Shown: positions 29,720-37,885 of the stretch, one piece after another
Numbering within the stretch: the stretch's first letter is position 1
Layout: the number at the start of each line of letters is the position of its first letter
Assembly: GCA_947491825.1 (NCBI GenBank)
Contig: CANLLM010000013.1
Coordinates: 1 to 37,885, forward strand
DNA length: 37,885 nt
Direction of reading: 5' to 3'
From: Bacteroidota bacterium
GTDB lineage: Bacteria; Bacteroidota; Bacteroidia; UKL13-3
Program-made: the position numbers and the translations under genes
Notes under the pieces: generated by a model
The model's input: only the letters and a program-made list of their open reading frames with translations
Told to the model about the DNA's origin: nothing
Databases searched by the model: none

Positions 29720-32700
29720 CACCCTTACCCTAACAGAATAAGTAGATTTAGTCTCAAAATCAGCAATAAAATTACTGAACAATGTTTTACCATCAATAAT
29801 AAATGAGCCATTGTCTTGGTCTCCAGAACCTACTACAAATTTATAACTATGGGCTTCGTTGGCATCCTCATCAGCAGTAGTAAATGCACCTATGCTTTTT
29901 TGTATAGAATCATTTTCTTGTAATTTAACAGCAGAAATTTTCAACTCAGTTGGTGCATCACTAGCATCTAAAACACTAATTGTGTAAGCACTTTCTATAA
30001 ATGAGTTTATCTGATCATTACTTCTCAAACGAACTGAGTATGTACGCTTATTTTCGTAATTAAATACCTGGTTGCTGTAAAGTGAATCTTGAGCAAGATA
30101 AAACAATCCATTATTTGTTGACCCTTCACCACTAGTTAAAGTGTAAGTAAAATTAGAGGCCTGATCAGGATCAGTTGTTGAAAGCTTTCCAACGAAAGTT
30201 CCAATAGGCCTATTTTCAAACACGGTATTATTATTTAGACTTAACAAGGTTGGCGAATCATTGGTGTCTTTGATGGTAATGATAAACTGTTTAGAATAAG
30301 CAGCTCCACTTTGATCTGTAGTTTTTAAATAGATAACATAAAGGCTTTTATTCTCATAGTTAAAGGTGACTGCAGTTCTTAGCTCGTTACCTAGTATGAA
30401 GAAGTTACTGTTGTCGCTACTTACAACGTCATCCAAATTATATACGAACTGATCTGCAGGGTCTTGATCGATACTTGATAAGCTAGCAACCTTAGCACCA
30501 GAAGATAAATTTTCTGTTACAACGTTATTGCTTAATATTATGTTTGTTGGTGCATCATTACTATCTAAAACATTTATGGTAAATACTTTTTCGTAAACAC
30601 CTCCATTAAGATCACTTGTACTTAAGCGAATGCTATATGTAGATACTGATTCGTAATTAAAAATACCATTTGTTCTGAGTTGGCTACCTTGAATAACAAA
30701 ACTATTATTATTGGTAGAGCCAGCACCACTAACTAGGCTGTATGAATAAGTATTAGCCAAATCTTCATCTATTGTTGATAGATTACAAACCACAGTTCGC
30801 GTAGGCAAGTTTTCCCTTATTTCATTTGAAGAAAGCTGAATGTCTGTTGGTACATCATTTATATCATTGATATTTATAACAAAAGTTTTTTCAAAAAATA
30901 AATTACCGGCATCAGTAGTTCTCATTCTTATATTAAACAACTTTTTGGTTTCGTAGTTAAACACAACCGAGCCATATAATGAATCATTACTTACTTTAAA
31001 GCTTAAATTATCATTAGATCCAACTCCATTAACAAGTGAATAAACAAAACCTCCTGGAGCGTCAGGATCTGACGTATTTAATAACCCAATAAAACTTGAG
31101 GTAGTCAGGTTTTCTGAAACGGCATTATTTGAAAGTATAATATCACTTGGAATATCGTTGCTATCAATTATGCTAATGGAAAACTGCTGACTGAAAATAC
31201 CGCCTTTGGTATCTGATGTTTGAACCTGAATAATGTGGATTTGTTTGGCTTCATAGTTAAAAACAGTATTCGTTCTTATCTCATTCCCGCTTATAAAAAA
31301 TCCGTTGTTATCGTTAGATGCGCTATTAATTAAACTATATACAAACTGACTCAGTGTGTCTTCATCGGTGGTGCTAAGCAAACCAATTAAAGAGCCAACA
31401 TTTTTATTCTCTTTAGTAGAATTATTTGATAAAGCCAACGCTGTTGGGTTATCATTCACATCAACAACGTTTATTGTAAATGAGTCACTTAAGATCCCAC
31501 CATTACCATCGCTTGTTTGTATACGTACTGCATACGAGCGCTTACTTTCAAAATTGAATACTGCATTTGTATAAATCTGGTTTCCAGCAATATAAAATTT
31601 ACTATTGTCTGTGCCACCGGTGCCAGAAATTAACGAATAGGTAAAACTCTGATTGAGATCAGGATCAATTGTTGTAAAAGTTCCGATTGACGTGCCAATT
31701 GACATGTTTTCATTAACCATCTTATTTGAAAGAGATAATGAAGTTGGGGAATCATTGCTATCTGTAACGTTAATAACAAAAGCCTTCTGGAAAGTCAGTA
31801 ATCCATTGTCTTGCGTTTGAACCCTAATATAAAGTGTACTTATTAACTCGAAATTTAAAATTACTGCACTAAACAAACTATCATTTCGTATTGAGAAACT
31901 AGCATTATGGGTTGACCCTAAGCCAGTAACTAGCGAATAAGTATACGTGTTTCCAGCATCAGGATCAACGGTATTAAGTAGTCCAATAAAACTACCAGAA
32001 GGGCGATTCTCTGTAATTGATGTTGAATTAAAATACACATCTGTTGGTGCATCGTTAATGTCTCTAACAAAAATTTGGATAGCCTTGACAAATGATACTG
32101 CACCTAATGTTGATTTCACGTAAATGGTAAAGGTTGATTTTGCTTCGAAATTAAAAACTGCATTTGTTCTTAATTGCTTTCCTGATATAATGAAGCTTGA
32201 GTTATCATTACCTGGAGCGGTATTATCAAAAGTATAAGTATAAGAGGTAATGGTATCTTGAGTTGTGCTCGATAGAAGGCCTATTAAAGAATTTGAAGGT
32301 TGATTTTCACTAATGGTATCATTTGAAATTACAATATTGGTTGGTGCATCAATCAAATTATTTACTGTAATAGTAAACTGTTTATCGAAAAACGCTCCAA
32401 CATTATCTGTAACCCTAATCCTTATGGTATAAACACTTTTTATCTCATAATCAAAAGATGCTGAAGACCTTAGCACATTGTCTGAAATATTAAAACTATT
32501 ATTATCTGTTGAACCAGCTCCCACAACGAGACTATAAGTAAATGTATTTGAAGCATCCTGATCAATGGCAGTTAAGTTGCCTATTGGTGTATTGGAAGGC
32601 GAGTTTTCATCTATTTGATTTTGTGATAGATTAATATTGCTTGGCAGATCATTACCATTCAAAATTGTAATGGTTTTGTTTAGTTGAAGCGTGCCTCCAA

Positions 32701-34261
32701 ATCCATCACTTACTTGTATTCTAATAGAGTATGAATTGGTAGTTTCATAATCAAAAATCACATTTGAATACAAACTATCGTTTCTAATCAAAAAGCTAGC
32801 ATTACCTGAACTTCCTGCGCCAGCAACTAATGAATATGAATACGTTCCTGTAGCATCAGGGTCAGTTGCCGACAATTTTGAAATAAAGGATGTTTGAGCT
32901 GAATTCTCATAAATCACATTATTGGACAAATTGATATTTGTAGGTGCATCATTACTGTCTATGATACCAATGACGAATTGCTTGGTAAAAAAACTACCTC
33001 CATCATCATCTGTCCTCACATAGATGATATAGTTCTGCCTTGTTTCAAAATCAAATAAATTGTTGGTTCTTAACTGACTTCCAACTATGAGAAATTGATC
33101 GTTATTATTTCCTGTTGTATTTACAAAACTGTAATTAAAAGTACTAAACGCATCTTCGTCTGTAGTTGTAAAGGTGCCTACAACCGAGCCAATGGGCTTA
33201 TTCTCTTTAATACTTGCACCAATGCTACTTCCATTAATTTGCATGTTAGTAGGTTCATCGTTGGTATCTTTTACGGTTATTACAAATGTTTTTTCAAAAA
33301 AACCATTTGCCGCATCTGTTACACGAACACGAATATTATAAAAATTCTTAAACTCAAAATTAAATGAAATAAGAGATCTTAGTGTATTACCTGTAATAGA
33401 AAAATTACCATTGTTTGTGCTTCCAAAACCAGGCACAAGGGCATAAGTATGCGTATCTCCTGAATCCGTATCAATTGGGGTAAACAAACCTACCACTGTT
33501 GGCGTATTTCCATTTTCTGTTACGTCTATATTACTGAGTGAGATACCCGTTGGTGGACCATTGACATCACGAATTGTGACCGTAAATTCACGTTCAAAAA
33601 AGCATGCCTTCGAATCAGTAGTTCTTACCCTAATACTATACGTATTTTTAATCCCATAATCAAAAATTGCATTCGATCTAAGCGATGAACCTAACAAATT
33701 GAAACTGGCATTATCCGTACTTCCTGTTCCTGTCACTAGGCTATAAGTAAAGGTTTCAGGCGAGTCAGGGTCAGTGCTAGTTAATGAACCAACAGTAGAG
33801 TTTACTGGCAAACCTTCAGAGATTATCGCATTGCTGATAGAAATAGCTGTTGGAGCATTGTTACTTCTTAACGTATATGGACTTGTAGTTACACCAAACG
33901 AAGCATTATCTTGAAACACAACACTTCCTTTGGCATCATAAATAGTATCATTTAAAGCATTATAAATTTTGAAAGTAACCGTTTCGCCTGAACTTGTATT
34001 GCTATACACAATAAGATAGGCAATATACTTTCCGTTAATAACGGTGCTTGTTGATGATACGCCCCTACACGTTGAACCAACAAATGCTGCAATCTTGTTT
34101 GTTGGATTAACCAACTCAACACAATTTACATTAGCAACAGAAGTTACCGTCATAGAAAACTGAAACGCGCTCGGATTTACAGTCCAATTTGGTGCCGCAG
34201 CTTTAGCTTGCATTACAACCAACAAGCACACAAGAGCTACTAATACTTTACAAATTCTCAT
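29078..34261 (-). CDS. Giant cadherin-repeat adhesin 2 with T9SS type B sorting domain
   Basis: 1727 residues with the same plan as adhesin 1: signal peptide (MRICKVLVALVCLLVVMQAKA), APNWTVN module to ~140, 15 cadherin-like repeats and a type B sorting domain (MSPDGDGVNDFFEIEN). The last ~213 residues are identical to adhesin 1, and the N-terminal module is nearly so. The first two repeat triads and the last two align by position with those of adhesin 1, but with clear divergence, and two triads are absent from the middle. It is expected to be a T9SS-exported surface filament. It starts 15 bp after the LamG protein's stop and 17 bp before PorP/SprF copy 2, so the three form one operon. Confidence 0.95.
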   Translation of the reverse strand: MRICKVLVALVCLLVVMQAKAAAPNWTVNPSAFQFSMTVTSVANVNCVELVNPTNKIAAFVGSTCRGVSSTSTVINGKYIAYLIVYSNTSSGETVTFKIYNALNDTIYDAKGSVVFQDNASFGVTTSPYTLRSNNAPTAISISNAIISEGLPVNSTVGSLTSTDPDSPETFTYSLVTGTGSTDNASFNLLGSSLRSNAIFDYGIKNTYSIRVRTTDSKACFFEREFTVTIRDVNGPPTGISLSNIDVTENGNTPTVVGLFTPIDTDSGDTHTYALVPGFGSTNNGNFSITGNTLRSLISFNFEFKNFYNIRVRVTDAANGFFEKTFVITVKDTNDEPTNMQINGSSIGASIKENKPIGSVVGTFTTTDEDAFSTFNYSFVNTTGNNNDQFLIVGSQLRTNNLFDFETRQNYIIYVRTDDDGGSFFTKQFVIGIIDSNDAPTNINLSNNVIYENSAQTSFISKLSATDPDATGTYSYSLVAGAGSSGNASFLIRNDSLYSNVIFDYETTNSYSIRIQVSDGFGGTLQLNKTITILNGNDLPSNINLSQNQIDENSPSNTPIGNLTAIDQDASNTFTYSLVVGAGSTDNNSFNISDNVLRSSASFDYEIKSVYTIRIRVTDNVGAFFDKQFTITVNNLIDAPTNIVISNDTISENQPSNSLIGLLSSTTQDTITSYTYTFDNTAPGNDNSSFIISGKQLRTNAVFNFEAKSTFTIYVKSTLGAVSFVKAIQIFVRDINDAPTDVYFNSTSITENRPSGSFIGLLNTVDPDAGNTYTYSLVTGLGSTHNASFSIRNDSLFSAVILNFELISTLYIRVQTQDNGLLTFQKAFVINVTDSNDSPTSLSLSNKMVNENMSIGTSIGTFTTIDPDLNQSFTYSLISGTGGTDNSKFYIAGNQIYTNAVFNFESKRSYAVRIQTSDGNGGILSDSFTINVVDVNDNPTALALSNNSTKENKNVGSLIGLLSTTDEDTLSQFVYSLINSASNDNNGFFISGNEIRTNTVFNYEAKQIHIIQVQTSDTKGGIFSQQFSISIIDSNDIPSDIILSNNAVSENLTTSSFIGLLNTSDPDAPGGFVYSLVNGVGSNDNLSFKVSNDSLYGSVVFNYETKKLFNIRMRTTDAGNLFFEKTFVININDINDVPTDIQLSSNEIRENLPTRTVVCNLSTIDEDLANTYSYSLVSGAGSTNNNSFVIQGSQLRTNGIFNYESVSTYSIRLSTSDLNGGVYEKVFTINVLDSNDAPTNIILSNNVVTENLSSGAKVASLSSIDQDPADQFVYNLDDVVSSDNSNFFILGNELRTAVTFNYENKSLYVIYLKTTDQSGAAYSKQFIITIKDTNDSPTLLSLNNNTVFENRPIGTFVGKLSTTDPDQASNFTYTLTSGEGSTNNGLFYLAQDSLYSNQVFNYENKRTYSVRLRSNDQINSFIESAYTISVLDASDAPTELKISAVKLQENDSIQKSIGAFTTADEDANEAHSYKFVVGSGDQDNGSFIIDGKTLFSNFIADFETKSTYSVRVRVEDKDGETFENTFVINIVDTKEKPSINDQSFTIKENDPAGTSIGVISSSSPDASSVLKYSIITSTDFFEIDENTGLLTNTVAFDYEKTNRYKIKVLVRDNQSVVNVLSDTAEITINVGDEIELNKPLPVNNFMSPDGDGVNDFFEIENVILYADYSLKIFNDIGVELYSITSNYQNDWNGNVGGNRITNGVYYYLFYNTNTGKEFKGTLNVFVK
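29381..33864 (-). repeat. 15-repeat cadherin array of adhesin 2, four triads
   Basis: Repeats of ~99 residues ending in NDxPT-like motifs. Repeats 3-14 form four b-c-a triads with the same signature residues as in adhesin 1 (GNNN/NDN plus GxQLRTN; RNDSLY or SNDSLY; GSTDN/GSTNN with ISDN or IQGS). Two a-like repeats precede them and the KEKPSINDQSF repeat follows. The array is two triads shorter than in adhesin 1. The two genes differ by 1782 bp overall, counted from matched starts. Confidence 0.8.
33858..34261 (-). repeat. Near-identical N-terminal module repeat, copy 2
   Basis: Partner of 27219-27622 (offset 6639 bp). It covers the signal peptide, the APNWTVN module and the start of the first cadherin repeat. 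Beyond 33858 similarity falls to that of the diverged repeat arrays. Confidence 0.85.
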
Positions 34262-34276
34262 TTTTAAAAATCTCTA

Positions 34277-37200
34277 TTAATACTTAACTAATTTGGTTCT
34301 TACAACATTGCCGTTACTTCTAATTTCAACAAAATACAATCCACTTTTCACTTCTACGCCTCTTGATTCAGCATTCCAATTCATGTTAACAGAATTACTC
34401 TTTCCAACATTTTTGTATTCAAATGCATCAACAAGCTTTCCTGTTACATCCAATACTTTCACACTAAGTGTTTCAGCAAGTGTTCCTTGTACATTAAACT
34501 GCACCTCTTTATTATAAGGATTAGGGAATGCATACATACTAATATTGCTTACTGCACCAGAATAATAGTCTTCACATTTTACAGTTGTTGTTGTTTGGGT
34601 TTGATATGGTGAAGATAAAGAGCCAACTAATTTACCGCTTCCAAAAAGCACCTTACCATCTAGGTCAAGTGTTGTTCCATTTTGTTCATCCAATAATTTA
34701 AATGTAATTTCTTCAGCGTTGCTATTAGATGATACATTTAAAAAGTATAGATGCTTACCATTACTCAACTTCGTTGGTTTGGTTATTCCCCTTACTTCAT
34801 TACCAACAAATGCACCAATACTTAATCTTCCTGTTGATAGCACCTCATTACAAAAACCAGGATCTAAGACCACGCTCATTGTATTTTCAAATCCTTCTGC
34901 ATTGTATGCAAAATATTTGCTTTGATAGCGATTATCTGCTGCTTCAGTTTTACTGAACATCGCAGATCTAGGATAAGCAAATTGTTTTACTGCTGCTGAT
35001 TTGAATACATAGCCTTTGTTAGGAAGCATGGTAATTAAACTACCAACCCAACCAATATTTGCATCGTAAACAGCAAATTGAGTTTGACTGCTTACCCAAT
35101 CTCCGCTTGTTGCATTTAAAGAAGAGAATGCTTCAATAACACTTAAATTTCTTTGAGATTGGAAGCCAATCCAATTCCAACCTGAATCTAAACGAATAGG
35201 TTGCAACGAAGGATTAACCTCAACACCAGTAATTACTAAAGTATCTGTGGTACTTGATTTCCAACGGTATGATTTTTCAGTTTTAACGCCTCTAACCGGA
35301 CTAGCAAGTGTTCCTGCCCAACCATTAAGCGATGTATAATCAGCATAATTAATTTGATCTTTAAAAATATCGCCTTCTGTACTTACCACATTTTTCAACA
35401 CTTTATTGATGTCAGTCGAGTCTTTCATTAATAAATTAAACGAAATCCAATTCCAACCTGCCATTACAGGTATATACCTGGTTATCTTATCAGTTGCATT
35501 AAAAATTTGAGGGCTGGTAATGTTACCCACTAAACTATTTGCAACATATGGAAGAGAAGGTGTAACTTCTGTATGGATTTTGCCTTCGGTAGCGTTCCAA
35601 ATTCTAAACTCAATAGTTTCTCCACTAGTAACATTACTAAAAACATTTATAAATGCGTAATAACGATCAACTTGTGAGAAATATTGAAGATTTGCAATAC
35701 CCCTGCATTGGCCATTAACAAATGCTGCCAACTTATCATCAGGATTGGTTGAAATAATGCTGTTAACCCTAATCTGCCCAACAATACTCATTGTATTTTG
35801 GAATGCGGCCGGATTAACTGACCATGATGAAGGTGGCTCAGCATATACCTTCAGTTTAATCAACAAACCATCTGGGTATCCAAAGTCTGTAAGCACTTGA
35901 ATTTCGTTTTCGTAAGCACCTATATTAACATTCGGATCAACGGTAAAGGTTACTGTAACTGTGCTGTTAGGCAAAATATTACCTGTTGCAGGACTAGCAG
36001 TTAACCAATCTGGTAGGTTTTGAATGGTGAATTGTTTAACCGCACCACCAGAATTAACAATCTTCGTATTAAATGACAATGCGGCCCCTTTTAATTTATT
36101 AAAAATAAAGTCTTGGTCTTGCCACTTCACTTGATTTTTCTCTATGAAAGCAATCCATGTTCTTGGAGATTGCATTTTGTTGCCATTAAGGTCATAAACA
36201 TCTTTTACTGTTACATCAAGCGTAACATTTTCAATTAATGCAGGCAGGGTATTTGGTGTAAGTATGATACGGTCATTATTTACCAAATAGGTAAAATTAA
36301 TGGCCTCAACAGGCCGTTGTAGTTTAATTTTAGCTGTTTCCGTATTTAATCCACTACCATTAGCTGTTGCTCCAGTAATAACACGAGTTGGCGATTTAAT
36401 ATCCTTAACACTAGGTGTTAAAATTGGCACACCCAAATTAATCGTATACAACTCAAACGGAATGTATAATGTCAAATCTGATTCGGTTCCACCTAACCTA
36501 TTAACAAAGTCTCTTTCTATCTGGAATTGAGTTCTTGCAGAACTCCAGATCCTAACTTCATCTACAAAACCAGTAAACAAACGATCCAATACATCAGCGC
36601 CAAAAGCTGGCTGATACGCTCTAGCACCAATCCAAATTTTGTTACCGCCAAACATTTCGAAACCAGATGAATTTACTGTATTATGCTGATTACCGTCAAC
36701 AAAAGCAGTTAAACTTGTTGCCCTTTGCATTACCAAAGCAAAATGATGCCAGTTACCATCAAAATAATTGGTTGTAACTGCCTCAAAATTGTAACCTTTA
36801 TGCTTAACATAAATCTTGCCGCTGGCATCTTTTTCAATACTCCAACGAATAGATGGATTAATATCTGTAGAATCGCCTTTACCATTAGAGAACAATGCTA
36901 CATTACCTCCAACGTTATTTCCTTTAAACCAAAATTCAATAGTGAAATCACTTTCTTGGGTAAATGCAATGTTTGATGCTTCAATAGTTAAAGGTTCGTT
37001 TACTATTTTATAAGAGCTTCCTTTAGGTGTTATTTCCCATACTGCGTTAACAATCTCAGCATTTCTTGAACGGATATAATCTTTAGCTGTATTGGTTTTC
37101 GCTTCATTAAACCTCCAGTTTGCAACAATCCCGGCTTCTGTTCCTTTTAAAGTTCTATTAATAGAGCTTAGGATTTCCGATGACGTTCTGGTTTTTGACC

Positions 37201-37885
37201 ACAACCTAAAGTCTCTTAAGTTACCTATGAATGCAAGGCTATTATCGTATGAAAGTTTACCGATAATTGTTTTTCCTCCACCCTCATATTTAGTAAAAAT
37301 AGTGGTGTTACCTGTGTTACTAACTACCCCATTTAAAAACAACTCACACCTATTTAAATCTGAGTTATAAGAAACCGTGTAATGGTTGTAATTTACCAAA
37401 TCTGTAACCGCAGTATTGCTAAATACCTTATCGGTGCCAATCTGGAGGTAAAACTTATTAGCTGCGTCAAAGCCTATAGCAAAGTATTGATTTGGATCAA
37501 TGCCTTGTGAGAAAACAACTTGTTGTCCTAAAGCATCTCTTCTTGCCCAAAACTCGAGTGAGAAAGATTTTTTGTTCAGGTTTAATCCTGTTGGAATCTC
37601 CACATAATCATTATTGCCATCGAAATAAATACTTACGTTGCTTTCTGTTGCGCTTCCGTTAAGCACACCTCTAATATCAAAGTTTTGGAAACTGAGAGAA
37701 GCATTATCTATTGGTTCATTAAATTGTATGCTAATCTCATCGTTTGGAGATAGTATACCATCAGCTGGAGAAGGATTTCCGAATGGTGCAGGATTTATAC
37801 GATCTGCTAATCCACGGTTAACCTCTGATTCCATAAGTGCATCCGGATGATTAGGAGCGGAACACCTGCTCACAGCTCTTATGTC
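34277..37885 (-). CDS. LamG/Ig multidomain surface protein with T9SS type A sorting domain (5' part off the right edge)
   Basis: The frame is open to the right edge (about 1,202 visible codons), so the start is outside the window. In order: an SbsA-like Ig domain (SPADGILSPNDEISIQF); two LamG/concanavalin-like domains (FSLEFWARRD ... FRLWSKTRT and FTIEFWFKG ... DEVRIWSSART); another Ig-like stretch and a BACON/Ig-like domain (NLPDWLTASPATGNI); two copies of a module like the adhesins' N-terminus (SWSVNPAAFQNTMS and AYNAEGFENTMSVV), separated by twin AGWNWISF and SGWNWIGF domains; and a type A Por sorting tail (FPNPYNKEVQF ... KSGLYFVEI, VRTKLVKY). It probably binds glycans or surfaces and is exported and anchored by the T9SS. 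It leads into adhesin 2 with a 15-bp gap. A decayed relative lies at 27638-28092. Confidence 0.92.
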   Translation of the reverse strand, partial: DIRAVSRCSAPNHPDALMESEVNRGLADRINPAPFGNPSPADGILSPNDEISIQFNEPIDNASLSFQNFDIRGVLNGSATESNVSIYFDGNNDYVEIPTGLNLNKKSFSLEFWARRDALGQQVVFSQGIDPNQYFAIGFDAANKFYLQIGTDKVFSNTAVTDLVNYNHYTVSYNSDLNRCELFLNGVVSNTGNTTIFTKYEGGGKTIIGKLSYDNSLAFIGNLRDFRLWSKTRTSSEILSSINRTLKGTEAGIVANWRFNEAKTNTAKDYIRSRNAEIVNAVWEITPKGSSYKIVNEPLTIEASNIAFTQESDFTIEFWFKGNNVGGNVALFSNGKGDSTDINPSIRWSIEKDASGKIYVKHKGYNFEAVTTNYFDGNWHHFALVMQRATSLTAFVDGNQHNTVNSSGFEMFGGNKIWIGARAYQPAFGADVLDRLFTGFVDEVRIWSSARTQFQIERDFVNRLGGTESDLTLYIPFELYTINLGVPILTPSVKDIKSPTRVITGATANGSGLNTETAKIKLQRPVEAINFTYLVNNDRIILTPNTLPALIENVTLDVTVKDVYDLNGNKMQSPRTWIAFIEKNQVKWQDQDFIFNKLKGAALSFNTKIVNSGGAVKQFTIQNLPDWLTASPATGNILPNSTVTVTFTVDPNVNIGAYENEIQVLTDFGYPDGLLIKLKVYAEPPSSWSVNPAAFQNTMSIVGQIRVNSIISTNPDDKLAAFVNGQCRGIANLQYFSQVDRYYAFINVFSNVTSGETIEFRIWNATEGKIHTEVTPSLPYVANSLVGNITSPQIFNATDKITRYIPVMAGWNWISFNLLMKDSTDINKVLKNVVSTEGDIFKDQINYADYTSLNGWAGTLASPVRGVKTEKSYRWKSSTTDTLVITGVEVNPSLQPIRLDSGWNWIGFQSQRNLSVIEAFSSLNATSGDWVSSQTQFAVYDANIGWVGSLITMLPNKGYVFKSAAVKQFAYPRSAMFSKTEAADNRYQSKYFAYNAEGFENTMSVVLDPGFCNEVLSTGRLSIGAFVGNEVRGITKPTKLSNGKHLYFLNVSSNSNAEEITFKLLDEQNGTTLDLDGKVLFGSGKLVGSLSSPYQTQTTTTVKCEDYYSGAVSNISMYAFPNPYNKEVQFNVQGTLAETLSVKVLDVTGKLVDAFEYKNVGKSNSVNMNWNAESRGVEVKSGLYFVEIRSNGNVVRTKLVKY

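Noticed and set aside
22323-33367. Plus-strand and offset reading frames within the cadherin genes
   Set aside because: They recur with the cadherin repeat period and are shadows of the repeated minus-strand coding sequence.
20960-33864. Regularly spaced DNA repeats that could suggest a CRISPR array
   Set aside because: The ~300-bp period is a coding repeat (cadherin domains) with continuous translation. There are no short conserved repeats with unique spacers.

Overview
The window looks like a chromosomal segment of a Bacteroidota bacterium with an AT-rich genome. The evidence is two kinds of type IX secretion (T9SS) sorting domain, two PorP/SprF outer-membrane proteins, very long Asn/Ser/Thr-rich surface proteins, and a promoter matching the Bacteroidota TTG / TAnnTTTG pattern. 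I cannot place it below phylum. No rRNA, tRNA, CRISPR array or insertion sequence was seen.

Left part (1-9296, minus strand): the first ~3,098 codons of a giant secreted protein. It has a signal peptide, an N-terminal beta domain, a BNR-neuraminidase-N-terminal-like domain and three successive ~1 kb-residue-scale parallel beta-helix modules. It runs off the left edge, so any sorting domain is not visible.

Middle part (9787-19295): ordinary cell functions and envelope genes. These are a PAP2 phosphatase, the ferrous iron transporter pair feoA-feoB with a possible 37-residue membrane peptide just downstream, a family-2-like glycosyltransferase, a secreted DUF3108 protein, an ALDH7-type aldehyde dehydrogenase with a good promoter candidate, and an exported CAP + OmpA-like protein.

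Right part (19652-37885, minus strand): a tandemly duplicated T9SS adhesin locus, the most interesting region. Reading 5' to 3' on the minus strand, the order is LamG/Ig protein with a type A sorting tail (34277-37885, open at the right edge), cadherin-repeat adhesin 2 with a type B sorting tail (1727 aa), PorP/SprF copy 2, a decayed fragment of a second LamG gene (27638-28092), cadherin-repeat adhesin 1 (2321 aa, type B tail), PorP/SprF copy 1, and a strong terminator hairpin. The PorP/SprF genes plus the last ~213 residues of each adhesin form a 1627-bp direct repeat with a single difference seen. The adhesin N-termini are also nearly identical, but the cadherin arrays between them have diverged. 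Both arrays have a three-repeat higher-order period: adhesin 1 carries six triads and adhesin 2 four.

The duplication joint at 28092/28093 lies inside what is a terminator hairpin in copy 1, so copy 2 has only half of the stem and probably reads through into copy 1. The likely job of the locus is to export and display long adhesive filaments through the T9SS, each type B cargo having its own PorP/SprF partner. The layout could let the cell exchange or resize the adhesin by homologous recombination.
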